From: Candidatus Omnitrophota bacterium
Lineage (GTDB): Bacteria > Hinthialibacterota > Hinthialibacteria > Hinthialibacterales > Hinthialibacteraceae
Reading direction: 5' to 3'
DNA: 48,932 nucleotides
Assembly: GCA_040755155.1 (NCBI GenBank)
Contig: JBFMBP010000019.1
Coordinates: forward strand, 1 to 48,932
The notes under the pieces were generated by a model. The model had not been told where the DNA came from and did no database searches. It saw only the letters and a program-made list of their open reading frames with translations. Position 1 is the first letter of the stretch; each line of letters starts with the position of its first letter. Shown one piece after another: positions 37,545 to 46,789 of the stretch. The position numbers were made by a program, and so were the translations under genes.

Positions 37545-38162
37545 ATGACGCAATCGATTATCAACGACGCCACCTATTGGCGCTCTTTCGAAGAAAATAA
37601 AGTGACGCATTCCGTCGCCCACTACCTGATGGCGATCGATCAGTTGCACTCCGATCTGGGATACGCCCGCGTGACGGACGTCGCCGGACGCCTGGGCATC
37701 TCGCGCGGGGCGGCCTCCATCGCGCTTTCCCAATTGAAGGAGCGCGGGCTGGTCTCGGAAGACCCTAATCGTTTTCTGCTGCTTACGGAAGAAGGGCGGC
37801 GCCTCGCCCGATCCGTGGAACATAATTTCGTTTTGCTCGCCTGCTTCTTCGAAAATATTCTCGGCGTATCCTCGGACGCCGCCCGCGCCGACGCCTGCAA
37901 GATGGAACATCTTCTCAGCGAAGAGTCGTCGGAAGCCTTAGTTCGTTTTCTTCAAGTAATCTTTTCCAATCGGAAATGGGTAAAAGAACTCATCGCTCAA
38001 GTCAACGTTCACGGCGCATTATGTTCTAAGGATGGATCGTGCCCCCTATGCGAACCCCTCGGCGAATGCCTGATGCCGCCGGATGCGATCGAAGAATGTC
38101 CCCTTAGCCAGTCGATTTACAACGTATCTGCGAGCGCTTCAAGAAAGGATGTAAAGAAGTGA
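37545..38162 (+). CDS. DtxR/MntR-type metal-dependent regulator with Cys-rich C-terminal tail
   Basis: 205 residues. A winged helix (about 20-90; VTDVAGRLGISRGAASIALSQL in parts) is followed by the DtxR dimerisation domain with the metal-ligand set C118-K-M-E121-H122, equivalent to DtxR C102/E105/H106. The tail carries C160-x5-C166-x2-C169-x5-C175 and C185, absent from ordinary DtxR/MntR and like the cysteine pattern of FeoC. It is the first gene of the feo operon and overlaps feoA (GTGA), so it should respond to iron and probably control ferrous-iron uptake. No SH3-like FeoA domain is fused to it; FeoA is the next gene. Confidence 0.85.
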   Translation: MTQSIINDATYWRSFEENKVTHSVAHYLMAIDQLHSDLGYARVTDVAGRLGISRGAASIALSQLKERGLVSEDPNRFLLLTEEGRRLARSVEHNFVLLACFFENILGVSSDAARADACKMEHLLSEESSEALVRFLQVIFSNRKWVKELIAQVNVHGALCSKDGSCPLCEPLGECLMPPDAIEECPLSQSIYNVSASASRKDVKK

Positions 38163-38515
38163 AGGAGCATTTTTTGGTTGATTGCCGATCGGGCGCGTCG
38201 GGCGTCGTTTCGCGCGTAGGAGCCGATTCTTTTCTCGCCGCCCGTCTTCAGGAATTGGGCATTTTGCCGGGCGTTTGGATCCGCGTCGTGCGATCCGGCG
38301 ATCCCGTCATCCTGCAAATCGGCGATTCCCGTTTCTGCGTTCGCGCCAGGGACCTACGGGGTTTTTCCCTATATCTTTACGATGGGGATTCGGACGACGC
38401 GGGATACTCCGCCATTTTCCCCTCCGAACTTTCGCCGGCGCCAGCGGAGCCGGCGCTATCGATGACGGGCGCCAGCGAGCCATCATGGGGCAATTCGAGT
38501 AATTTACAACTATAA
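38159..38515 (+). CDS. feoA: FeoA-family ferrous iron transport protein
   Basis: 118 residues. The SH3-like FeoA domain fills the first 75 residues: SFLAARLQELGILPGVWIRVVRSGDPVILQIGDSRFCVRA (in parts) with the conserved L-G-[IV]-x-P-G and final R. GTG 38159 overlaps the TGA of the regulator gene (GTGA), hence translational coupling. FeoA assists FeoB in Fe(II) import. The C-terminal 40 residues (Ala/Pro/Ser-rich) extend beyond the usual length of about 75-80 and look unstructured. Confidence 0.9.
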   Translation: MKEHFLVDCRSGASGVVSRVGADSFLAARLQELGILPGVWIRVVRSGDPVILQIGDSRFCVRARDLRGFSLYLYDGDSDDAGYSAIFPSELSPAPAEPALSMTGASEPSWGNSSNLQL

Positions 38516-38680
38516 AGAACGTATACAGATTTCTTTTTTTTCCGCATGGTTTCCCTCTGGATAGATGCGGCGGTTTAGGATTATGCCTATTTTCCCTGTT
38601 TTGGCTCTTTCATTTCGAAAAAAACTCGGTGGATTTTCTCCTAGCTCTTCGCCAAATAGGAGCCAATTAGATCAAGGAGC

Positions 38681-41071
38681 ATGATGAGCGGTCAAGTTAG
38701 TTCCACACTTCCAACGGCGGATGCCGCGATTAAACGCATTGCCCTGGTCGGCAATCCCAATACGGGAAAAACAACTCTTTTCAATGCGATTACCGGCCTA
38801 AACCAAAAAGTGGCCAACTATCCCGGCGTTACCGTGGAGAGAAAATCGGGCCGCCTGAAGTTGGGCGCGTATCGTCTCGAGACGATCGATCTGCCGGGGA
38901 CTTACAGCCTGGCCGCCCGTTCGCTGGATGAAAGCGTTGTGACGGACGTACTTTTTGGATGTTTAGATGGAGAACCGCCTATCGATTTGATCGTCGCCAT
39001 CGCGGATGCGGGGAATCTGACGCGGAATTTGTATCTGGTCTCCCAAGCGCTGGAATTGGGAACGCCCGTCGTCGTCGCCTTGAATATGATGGATATCGCC
39101 GAAGCGAAAGGCGTCAAAATCGACTGCGAAGGCCTTTCGCAGCGGCTCGGCGTTCCGTTCGTCCCGGTTTGCGCCAATCGAAGAAAAGGAATCGGCGAAC
39201 TTTTATCGCGCATGGAGGAAACTCTCGAACAAGGCGGCTCAAAACCGCGCGAGACGCCCATTCTACCCGAAACGCTCCGCTTAGGCATTTACCGTTTAAA
39301 AGAATGGATAGCCGCCCGTTCGCCGGAAGGCGTATGCCCTTTTCGCGACGCAGAACTACTGCGCGCTCTTGTCGATGCCGGAAAAGGAGCGGAAAAACGG
39401 CTTGCCATTCTCTACGGCGAGGAGATTGGCGTCTGCTTGGAGAGTTTGCGATTACAGGTGGGCAAGGGCGCATCTCTCGCCGCTATCGAAGCCGAAGCCC
39501 GCTACAAATGGATCAACAATCTGCTGGCTTCCTACATACAAAAACCGGATCGTCTCGTTCGAACGCGCTCGGATCGGATCGACGAAATTCTGACGCATAA
39601 ATTGTTTGGCGGCGCCGTCTTCGTTTTTTTGATGGCGTTCGTTTTCCAAGCGATTTATGTTGGAGCGGGACCGTTGATGGACGCCATCGACAGTGGCTTC
39701 GGCTTTTTGGGAGAGATTGTCTCCGCTTTCTTGCCGGAGGGCGCGTTGCGCAGCCTGATTGCGGACGGAATTATCGCTGGAGCGGGAGGCGTACTCGTCT
39801 TTTTGCCTCAAATCGCTATTCTCTTTTTTCTTATCGCCATTTTGGAGGATTGCGGTTATTTGCCCCGCGCCGCCTATTTGATGGACAAATTGCTTTCCCA
39901 TTGCGGCCTGTCCGGAAAATCCTTCATTCCCATGCTTTCCAGTTTCGCTTGCGCCATTCCCGGAATCATGGCGACGAGAACCATCGAAAACCGCCGCGAC
40001 CGTTTGGTGACGATTCTCGTGGCTCCCTTGATGAGCTGTTCCGCACGGCTTCCCGTTTACCTGATCTTCATCGCCGCTTTTATTCCCGACGAACGCCTCT
40101 TCGGTTCCTGGATCGGCCTGCGCGGCTTCGTTCTTCTGCTGTTCTATTTGTTGGGAGTTGGATTGGCGATTCCCATCGCTTGGTTTTTGAAAAAAGTCCT
40201 TGTTAAAGGCTATGATGCGCCATTCGTCATGGAAATGCCTTCCTATAAGATCCCCGGTTTGCGTACAGTTTTTTTATTCGTATTCGAACAATCCAAAGCC
40301 TTCGTCCTGCGGGCGGGAACGGTTATTCTCTCTGTAACTGTCGTCGTTTGGGCTTTGGCCTATTTTCCCCATTCCTCGTCTATTCTCCAGCGATACGATC
40401 GACTCCGAGATGAAGCGGCGGAGCAATTTCGCAAAAACTCTCTTCCCTTGTTGACAATGTTGGATTCCAACGCATACTCATCCTCGATGAGCGGCGGCGA
40501 TATTGGGAAGGCGATGGAGAACGATCCCCGCTTTCAAAATCCTTCGCCGCAGTTATCTTCCAACGAAACACTCGAGCGTATTCTGGCCTTGCGTAATTCT
40601 TATCAAGAAGAATTGGATCGAATCGGCGGCGAAGAACAGGGCGAGCTCGTCCGTTCGAGTTTCTTGGGACGATTGGGTAAATGGATCGAACCGGCGGTGC
40701 AGCCTTTGGGATGGGATTGGCGCATCGGCATGGCGGCGATTTCCTCGCTACCCGCGCGGGAATTAGTTGTTGCCTCTCTAGGTACGATCTTCAATGTGGG
40801 CGCAGATTCCGACGAATCGTCCGTTAGCTTGCGGCAGGCGATAATGGAAGCGAAACGCGACGACGGCGCTCCTTTGTTCAACCTCGCCGTCGCCTTATCC
40901 ATCATGGTCTTTTTCGCGCTCTGCTGCCAATGCGCGGCGACATTGGCTGTGATCCGCCGAGAAACCAATTCCTGGAAATGGCCGCTTTTCGCGTTTGGCT
41001 ACATGACGGCTTTAGGCTATATTGGCGCTTTTGCGGCCTATCATCTCACGATGAAGTTCTATCTGTCGTAG
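38681..41071 (+). CDS. feoB: Ferrous iron transporter FeoB
   Basis: 796 residues. N-terminal G-protein domain with G1 GNPNTGKT (24-31), G2 threonine in the GVTVE stretch, G3 DLPGTYSL and G4 NMMD, then the GDI region, then Gate domains with two inverted membrane repeats containing the conserved Cys (SSFACAIPGIMATRTI and FFALCCQCAATLAVIRRET). This is the inner-membrane GTP-driven Fe(II) permease. AGGAGC lies immediately before ATG 38681. The gap to feoA is 165 bases with no gene. The loop between gates (about 570-670) is longer than in E. coli FeoB. Confidence 0.97.
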   Translation: MMSGQVSSTLPTADAAIKRIALVGNPNTGKTTLFNAITGLNQKVANYPGVTVERKSGRLKLGAYRLETIDLPGTYSLAARSLDESVVTDVLFGCLDGEPPIDLIVAIADAGNLTRNLYLVSQALELGTPVVVALNMMDIAEAKGVKIDCEGLSQRLGVPFVPVCANRRKGIGELLSRMEETLEQGGSKPRETPILPETLRLGIYRLKEWIAARSPEGVCPFRDAELLRALVDAGKGAEKRLAILYGEEIGVCLESLRLQVGKGASLAAIEAEARYKWINNLLASYIQKPDRLVRTRSDRIDEILTHKLFGGAVFVFLMAFVFQAIYVGAGPLMDAIDSGFGFLGEIVSAFLPEGALRSLIADGIIAGAGGVLVFLPQIAILFFLIAILEDCGYLPRAAYLMDKLLSHCGLSGKSFIPMLSSFACAIPGIMATRTIENRRDRLVTILVAPLMSCSARLPVYLIFIAAFIPDERLFGSWIGLRGFVLLLFYLLGVGLAIPIAWFLKKVLVKGYDAPFVMEMPSYKIPGLRTVFLFVFEQSKAFVLRAGTVILSVTVVVWALAYFPHSSSILQRYDRLRDEAAEQFRKNSLPLLTMLDSNAYSSSMSGGDIGKAMENDPRFQNPSPQLSSNETLERILALRNSYQEELDRIGGEEQGELVRSSFLGRLGKWIEPAVQPLGWDWRIGMAAISSLPARELVVASLGTIFNVGADSDESSVSLRQAIMEAKRDDGAPLFNLAVALSIMVFFALCCQCAATLAVIRRETNSWKWPLFAFGYMTALGYIGAFAAYHLTMKFYLS

Positions 41072-41081
41072 GAGGATGCTT

Positions 41082-41285
41082 ATGGGATGGCAGGAAGTCA
41101 TTGCTTTGCTCATTGCGTCGGTCTGCGCTTTCTTCGCGGCGCGCTCCGTTTATTCTATCTTTGCGGGGAAAAACGGCTGCTCGAAGGGATGCCATTGCGC
41201 CGCAAAAAATTCCCGGCCGATTCGGATCGAATCGCTTCCCCATAGATTTCATTCCGCCCCCGTCCGCCGCGTGAAAAACGACTGA
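41082..41285 (+). CDS. FeoB-associated Cys-rich membrane protein
   Basis: 67 residues: one membrane helix (VIALLIASVCAFFAARSVYSIF) followed by a Cys cluster CSKGCHCAAK and a basic tail. This matches the small FeoB-associated family (PF12669) that ends many feo operons. AGGAGG (41070-41075) six bases before ATG 41082 sets the start; the ATG at 41076 is too near. It starts ten bases after the feoB stop. Confidence 0.85.
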   Translation: MGWQEVIALLIASVCAFFAARSVYSIFAGKNGCSKGCHCAAKNSRPIRIESLPHRFHSAPVRRVKND

Positions 41286-41315
41286 TATTTTTCTCTCTAT
41301 CCACTATATTGTCTG

Positions 41316-41352
41316 AATCGGGATATCCAGGTCCCGGCCATCCCGATTTTTA
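41316..41352 (+). terminator. Terminator of the feo operon
   Basis: AATCGGGAT (41316-41324) pairs with ATCCCGATT (41340-41348), 15-base loop, followed by TTTTA. It lies 30 bases after the last feo gene. Confidence 0.75.
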
Positions 41353-41537
41353 CAATTTCATTCACCTTTGAGCCTGCCTCTCCTCTCATGGTTCTCTCTA
41401 TTTCTTTTCGCAGCCGTATAATATAATCTTTTATCATGCTTTGCTTCTCAATATATGTATTAGAGTAGAAATAACTGGGGATGAAGCGACGTATCGCCAA
41501 CGCGAAAAATTAATATGGGAGAATGGGAGGAATAAAT

Positions 41538-43805
41538 ATGATTTTCGATCTGGATATGATTCGATCGGTTTACGCTCGCTTCGCCGAGCGGGTGGAAGCG
41601 GCCCGGAAAATCGTAGGCCGACCTTTGACCTTGGCGGAAAAAATCCTCTATACGCATCTCTATAAGGGAAAGTCGGCCGAATCCTATACGCGCGGCGAGT
41701 CCTACGTCGACTTCGCTCCCGACCGCGTAGCTATGCAGGACGCCACCGCCCAGATGGCGCTTTTGCAATTTATGCAGGCGGGCAAGCCGCGAACCGCCGT
41801 CCCTTCCACCGTCCATTGCGATCATCTAATCCAAGCTCGCACCGGCGCCGCTCATGACCTTTCCGCCGCCGTGGACATCAACAAGGAAGTGTACGATTTT
41901 CTATCTTCCGTCTCCAACAAATACGGCATCGGCTTTTGGAAACCCGGCGCGGGCATCATTCACCAGGTGGTTTTGGAAAATTACGCTTTTCCCGGCGGCA
42001 TGATGATCGGCACGGATTCCCACACGCCTAATGCGGGTGGTCTGGGCATGATCGCCATCGGCGTCGGCGGCGCGGACGCCGTCGATGTCATGGCTGGTAT
42101 GGCCTGGGAATTGAAATTTCCCAAACTCATCGGAGTCAAATTGACAGGCAAGCTGAGCGGCTGGACGGCGGCCAAGGACGTTATCCTCAAAGTCGCGGGC
42201 ATCCTCACCGTCAAAGGCGGCACCGGCTGCATCGTCGAATATTTCGGCGAGGGCGCCGAAAGTCTCTCTTGCACCGGCAAGGGGACTATCTGCAATATGG
42301 GCGCCGAGATTGGCGCGACAACCTCCGTTTTTGCCTATGACGAAAAAATGTCCGCTTACTTGAAAGCCACGGGCCGCGCCGAAGTCGCCGCATTGGCCGA
42401 CGGTTTGAAAGATTATCTGCGCAGCGACCGAGAAGTGTACGAGAATCCCGAATCGTTCTACGAGCGGATTGTCGAGATCGATCTTTCCGAACTTGAGCCG
42501 CACCTCAACGGCCCCTTCTCTCCCGATAAGGCTTGGCCAATATCCCAGTTCGCCCAGGCCGTCAAGGAGAACGGCTATCCTGAAAAATTAGAGGCGGGTC
42601 TCATCGGTTCTTGCACCAACGCTTCCTATGAAGACCTAGACCGCTCTGCCTCACTCGCCCGCCAGGCCGTTGAGAAAAAACTGAAGCCCCAATCCGAATT
42701 TTACGTTACTCCCGGTTCCGAACAGGTGCGATACACCATCGAGCGCGATGGCCAGTTGGAATTATTCAGCCGCATGGGCGCCATCGTTCTCGCCAATGCC
42801 TGCGGCCCCTGCATTGGACAATGGGCGCGCGCCGGGGCGGAAAAGCAGGAGATGAATTCCATCATCACTTCCTTCAACCGCAATTTCGCCAAACGCGCCG
42901 ACGGCAATCCCAATACCCACGCTTTCGTCGCCTCCCCCGAAATCGTAACGGCGATGGTTCTCGGCGGCAGCATGACCTTCAATCCCCTCACGGATTCTCT
43001 CGTCAACGAGGAAGGACAATCGGTGAAACTTGACGAACCCCAAGGCGCCGAACTGCCTCCACGCGGCTTCGACGTGAAGGACCCCGGCTACCAAGCTCCG
43101 GCGGCGGACGGCTCCGCCATTCAGGTCGTTGTCAATCCCGATTCCCAACGCTTGCAGCTCCTCCAACCCTTCGCGCCTTGGGAAGGAACCGATCTCAAGG
43201 ATTTAAAATTGCTTATCAAGGCCAAAGGGAAATGCACGACGGATCATATATCTATGGCCGGCCCGTGGCTGCGCTTTCGCGGGCATCTCGACAATATTTC
43301 CAACAACTGCTTCATCGGCGCCATCAACTTCGCCAACGACAAGGCCAATAGCGTCAAAAATCAACTCACGGGCGAATACGTCTCGCCGCCCGACGCCGCC
43401 CGCGCCTACAAAGCGGCGGGATTCGGCTCCGTCGTCTTCGGCGACGAAAATTACGGTGAGGGTTCTTCCCGTGAACACGCCGCTATGGAGCCGAGACACT
43501 TGCGGGTGCGCGCCGTCATCGCCCGCTCTTTCGCCCGCATTCACGAGACGAATTTGAAGAAGCAGGGAATGCTGGCGCTGACGTTTGCGAATAAGGACGA
43601 TTACGATAAAGTGCAAGAGGACGATTCGATCGATATCCTTGGCCTCGATCAATTCGCGTCCGGCAAACCTCTAACGATCATTCTTCATCACGCCGACGGA
43701 TCGCAGGATGAAATAGAGGCGACGCATTCCTACAACCAAGCGCAAATCGAATGGTTCAAAGCCGGAAGCGCCCTGAATTTGATTAAGGCGAAGGAATCGA
43801 CTTAA
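41538..43805 (+). CDS. acn: Aconitate hydratase
   Basis: 755 residues. The three 4Fe-4S ligands are Cys359 ([11 protein letters not shown]), Cys422 and Cys425 ([10 protein letters not shown]). Substrate-binding motifs include [14 protein letters not shown], and the swivel domain has [11 protein letters not shown] with the catalytic Ser. Length and the N-terminal [10 protein letters not shown] resemble the mitochondrial-type aconitase subfamily rather than AcnA or AcnB. It interconverts citrate and isocitrate in the TCA cycle. GGGAGGA six bases upstream picks ATG 41538 over one five codons earlier. It follows the iron operon but is separated from it by a terminator. Confidence 0.95.
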   Translation: MIFDLDMIRSVYARFAERVEAARKIVGRPLTLAEKILYTHLYKGKSAESYTRGESYVDFAPDRVAMQDATAQMALLQFMQAGKPRTAVPSTVHCDHLIQARTGAAHDLSAAVDINKEVYDFLSSVSNKYGIGFWKPGAGIIHQVVLENYAFPGGMMIGTDSHTPNAGGLGMIAIGVGGADAVDVMAGMAWELKFPKLIGVKLTGKLSGWTAAKDVILKVAGILTVKGGTGCIVEYFGEGAESLSCTGKGTICNMGAEIGATTSVFAYDEKMSAYLKATGRAEVAALADGLKDYLRSDREVYENPESFYERIVEIDLSELEPHLNGPFSPDKAWPISQFAQAVKENGYPEKLEAGLIGSCTNASYEDLDRSASLARQAVEKKLKPQSEFYVTPGSEQVRYTIERDGQLELFSRMGAIVLANACGPCIGQWARAGAEKQEMNSIITSFNRNFAKRADGNPNTHAFVASPEIVTAMVLGGSMTFNPLTDSLVNEEGQSVKLDEPQGAELPPRGFDVKDPGYQAPAADGSAIQVVVNPDSQRLQLLQPFAPWEGTDLKDLKLLIKAKGKCTTDHISMAGPWLRFRGHLDNISNNCFIGAINFANDKANSVKNQLTGEYVSPPDAARAYKAAGFGSVVFGDENYGEGSSREHAAMEPRHLRVRAVIARSFARIHETNLKKQGMLALTFANKDDYDKVQEDDSIDILGLDQFASGKPLTIILHHADGSQDEIEATHSYNQAQIEWFKAGSALNLIKAKEST

Positions 43806-43921
43806 AAGGACGTTGTTTCTCGAATAAGATAATTATTGGCAGGTTTGGATCGCGTTTTATGATCTGGCAGAGAGATTGAAGGATCAAACGACGCGATTTG
43901 TCAACGGCTATATGCCGCCGT

Positions 43922-44257
43922 TTAAAGATCCAAAGCGTATTTTAATGCTTGATCCAAGTTGGCAAGTTGCCGGGTAGTTAACGATCCCAATTTCTTAGTA
44001 AGGCGAGATCGATCCAAAACGGCGATTTGATAACAGAGAGCTACGGAATCTCGAGTCAATCCATTTTCTTCGGCGGGAATCAAAACCGTTCCAGGAATCA
44101 TCGCCCGGCGCAAATTAGTTGTAAACGGAACAACCACTATCGTAGAAGTAAAGCGAGCCAGCGTATTTCGTTGAATGATCGCCACGGGACGGATGCCGGA
44201 TTGTTCGGAACCTCGCGACGGATTCAAATCGGCTAAATACACGTCGCCCCGATTCAT
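43922..44257 (-). CDS. MazF/PemK-family endoribonuclease toxin
   Basis: 111 residues. NRGDVYLADLNPSRGSEQSGIRPVAIIQ (in parts) is the standard MazF/PemK N-terminus with the catalytic Arg in the RP-V-I stretch; the middle VVVPFTTNL and the later RDSVALCYQI carry the conserved Thr and the DS motif. These toxins cut mRNA or rRNA at short sites. ATG 44257 overlaps the TGA of the upstream antitoxin gene by four bases (ATGA). Confidence 0.93.
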   Translation of the reverse strand: MNRGDVYLADLNPSRGSEQSGIRPVAIIQRNTLARFTSTIVVVPFTTNLRRAMIPGTVLIPAEENGLTRDSVALCYQIAVLDRSRLTKKLGSLTTRQLANLDQALKYALDL

Positions 44258-44502
44258 GCTTGTTCCTCCTGTTGCAGAAGGCGGAGAGTATCGGCTGCGA
44301 TTTCATCAGCCCATTGAATATCTTCCTCGCGGAATTCTTCACATAGACGGAAGGCATCCTCATCCGATATGGCGTCCCATTTGCGAATTTGTTCGCGATC
44401 CCGCAGGAACAACGCAAAATCCAGAACTTCAGCCAGTCGTTCTGGCGGAAGATTGTCGATCGCCTTAATCAAATCATCGGTAATTTTATCGGATAAAGCC
44501 AT
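44254..44502 (-). CDS. Antitoxin of the MazF-type toxin
   Basis: 82 residues, mostly helical and acidic, with LPPERLAEVLDFALFLRDRE (20 residues) typical of DUF2281-like antitoxins rather than AbrB-type MazE. It is directly upstream of and overlaps the toxin gene, the normal order of such modules. ATG 44502 is chosen because AGAGG lies at a suitable distance; the frame extends 22 codons upstream into low-complexity sequence. The N-terminal DNA-binding part of MazE is not recognisable. Confidence 0.82.
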   Translation of the reverse strand: MALSDKITDDLIKAIDNLPPERLAEVLDFALFLRDREQIRKWDAISDEDAFRLCEEFREEDIQWADEIAADTLRLLQQEEQA

Positions 44503-44605
44503 TGCTAAACGCCTCTCATCATTTTTTATTGTATCTATTATATTCTTTTTGAGGAGATTCGATATCAAAAATATTCATTAAAGAAAGCGTAATAATAAAC
44601 ATAAT

Positions 44606-44926
44606 TTACTCATGTTGCGCAGCCTGTGGTCGCAGGCGTCCCGCTTGTACGATAGAGGAATCGTATCAGAGCCGCGATTAGACTTTCTATCTGGTGCGTT
44701 TCAGAATCGCGGAACTACGAAAAAACGGCGAATTCCACGAAATTTTCGAATCACGGATATCCCGGATTCTATTGGATTTCACGGAAAAATCTTTCATACT
44801 GCGCGATTCCTTGCGTCAACTGTTTTTCTTTTCTTTTTTCGCGTCTTTCCTTTTCATTTCGCATTTTCGCGATTCAAAACGGCGATCATCACAAACCTCT
44901 TCAACTTTTTATCGAGCGTAACATGA
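44606..44926. repeat. Intergenic element E3 with TTACTCATGTTGCGC / GAGCGTAACATGA ends
   Basis: Left end 44606-44620 and right end 44914-44925 are inverted (TCATGTTRCGC core). The interior includes AATTCCACGAAATTTTCGAA and the 50-base segment TTCGCGTC...TTTTCGCGATTCAAAACG (44836-44886), shared with E1. Confidence 0.6.
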
Positions 44927-44954
44927 TTTTTTCACAAAAAGTCAAAAAAAATTA

Positions 44955-44985
44955 CTGACGCCAGTGTATTTTTCCAGGGTATAAT
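44955..44985 (+). promoter_or_regulatory. Possible promoter upstream of dnaB
   Basis: CTGACG (44955-44960) and a perfect TATAAT (44980-44985), spacing 19. The -10 is good, the -35 and spacing are weak; it would give a leader of about 220 bases. Confidence 0.3.
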
Positions 44986-45214
44986 TTCAATTCTTATAGC
45001 CTAAGCGATAAGAAGCAGTTAAGTGTTGATCCCGTAATTTGCGTTCATCTTTTTTATGTTTTTTCTTGGATTTTTTTAAAAAATATCTATTGACAAACTC
45101 CACTTTCATCCGAAAATACAACTCCTATTTCATCTTTTTTCTCGGCTTCTCTTTTAATGTTCTTTTGTTACATCGCAGGCTTGGAAAGCCTATAATTTGA
45201 GTTGAGGGAATTTT

Positions 45215-46615
45215 ATGGCCAAGGCGCAACCTCTCGTATCGGCGGATCGCACGCTGCCCCATAATCCCGATGCGGAGAAGCATGTCCTGGGAGCCATGAT
45301 TCGCGATGACGAAGCGCTCCATCGCGCTCATGAAATCCTTAACGAATCCGATTTTTATCAACCCAACCATCAAATCATATTCCGCGCTTTGATGGAATTG
45401 TCCACCAAAAGCGTCGCCATCGATTTGATGACGCTGGCCGACGCTTTGGAACGGCGCGGCGAATTGACCTCTTCCGGCGGCGGCTTCTATCTGGCGGAAC
45501 TGGCGTCCAGCGTGGTTACGACGGCCAACGTCGAATATCACGCCCGCATCGTCCGCGAGCGTTCCATGCGCCGCCGGTTGATTCGCGAGTGCTCCGAAAT
45601 CATTCAGGACGCTTACGATAACGGCGACGAAGCGGAAGCCATCGTTTCCCACGCCGAATCGCGCATTTTCAATCTCTCGCAATTGCGCCGGGGAAGGTCG
45701 TTCAATCCCGTAGGCAAATTTCTGGAAGCGGCGATCGAAAAAGTGCAACTGGCGCATGAGAGCGAAGGCGCATTGACCGGCCTGGGCAGCGGCTTCCGCG
45801 ATTTGGACGCGCTGACTTCCGGCTTTCAACCGTCCGATCTCATCATTCTTGCCGCCCGTCCTTCTGTGGGTAAGACGAGTTTTGTGCTCAATATCGCGGA
45901 AAACGCGGCTATGGCGAATTCGACGGTAGGCGTCTTCTCCCTGGAAATGAGCAGCGAACAGATCGCCGAGCGCATCTTGTGTTCACAGGCGCAAGTCAAT
46001 CTCAAACATCTGCGTTCGGGCTATTTTACGAAACGGGATGCAACGAAATTGCTGCAAACCGCCAGCCGCATTCACGATATCCCCCTCTATATCGACGACA
46101 CGCCCAACCTTACGCCTACGGAAGTATTCAGCCGCTCGCGAAGATTGAAATCGGAGCGGCCCGATTTATCCCTGTTGATTATCGACTATCTGCAACTTAT
46201 GAGCGGCGGCGGACGCATCGAAAGCCGCCAGCAGGAAGTATCGGAAATTTCGCGTTCACTGAAAATTCTCGCCCGCGATCTCAATATACCCATTATCGCC
46301 TGCTCCCAGCTCTCCCGCGCCATCGAAAAGCGCGACGACCATCTGCCCCGCCTCTCCGATTTGCGCGAATCCGGCGCTATCGAACAGGACGCCGACTTGG
46401 TCGTCTTTCTGCATCGGGAGCCGCTGAAAGGAGCGTTCGAAGGCGACGAAGAGGATTTGGAGGCGGGCCGGGAAATCCATTACTCCTACAAATTAATCGT
46501 CGGCAAGCACCGCAACGGCCCCATCGGCGAAGTGGATATCTATTTCGCCCGCGAATACACCCGCTTTTTCGACGCCGCCCGCGAAACGAACGAAGACGAA
46601 GGCGTTCCTTTCTGA
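45215..46615 (+). CDS. dnaB: Replicative DNA helicase
   Basis: 466 residues, standard length. The N-terminal DnaB domain opens with LPHNPDAEKHVLGAMI, the RecA-like helicase domain has Walker A AARPSVGKTSF (near 212-222), Walker B LLIIDYLQLM (Asp324), and the H4 region ISRSLKILARDLNIPIIACSQLSR (in parts). It unwinds DNA at the fork. GAGGGA precedes ATG 45215. No intein. The neighbours are a toxin-antitoxin pair and a RloAB-like pair, not the usual rplI/rpsR genes. Confidence 0.97.
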   Translation: MAKAQPLVSADRTLPHNPDAEKHVLGAMIRDDEALHRAHEILNESDFYQPNHQIIFRALMELSTKSVAIDLMTLADALERRGELTSSGGGFYLAELASSVVTTANVEYHARIVRERSMRRRLIRECSEIIQDAYDNGDEAEAIVSHAESRIFNLSQLRRGRSFNPVGKFLEAAIEKVQLAHESEGALTGLGSGFRDLDALTSGFQPSDLIILAARPSVGKTSFVLNIAENAAMANSTVGVFSLEMSSEQIAERILCSQAQVNLKHLRSGYFTKRDATKLLQTASRIHDIPLYIDDTPNLTPTEVFSRSRRLKSERPDLSLLIIDYLQLMSGGGRIESRQQEVSEISRSLKILARDLNIPIIACSQLSRAIEKRDDHLPRLSDLRESGAIEQDADLVVFLHREPLKGAFEGDEEDLEAGREIHYSYKLIVGKHRNGPIGEVDIYFAREYTRFFDAARETNEDEGVPF

Positions 46616-46789
46616 GTGTTCCCCCGATTCAATTCCTTCCGTTTTTAAAGAAATATAGCCATAATCTTGGAAGACGAATTGCGTAATCTTGTATTGGGGT
46701 TGGGAGGATTCCTTCCAAACCGTCCTTATTCTCGTTCGCCAAATGCAATAATCATCCCGCTTCGCCGTGGATTTGGGAGCGTCGCGTCT

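Larger units (their letters stand above)
44503..45214. other. Intergenic region upstream of dnaB
   Basis: No gene seen. Holds element E3 (44606-44926) and AT-rich sequence with candidate promoters for dnaB. A TATAAT at 45191-45196 with GTTACA 18 bases upstream is a second option, but it leaves only about ten bases of leader. Confidence 0.55.

Noticed and set aside
41901-42503. Minus-strand frame of 200 codons in aconitase
   Set aside because: Antisense to a certain gene; no signal of its own.
45090-45118. TTGACA at 45090 as dnaB promoter
   Set aside because: Good -35 but no acceptable -10 at 16-18 bases (AAAATA at best).
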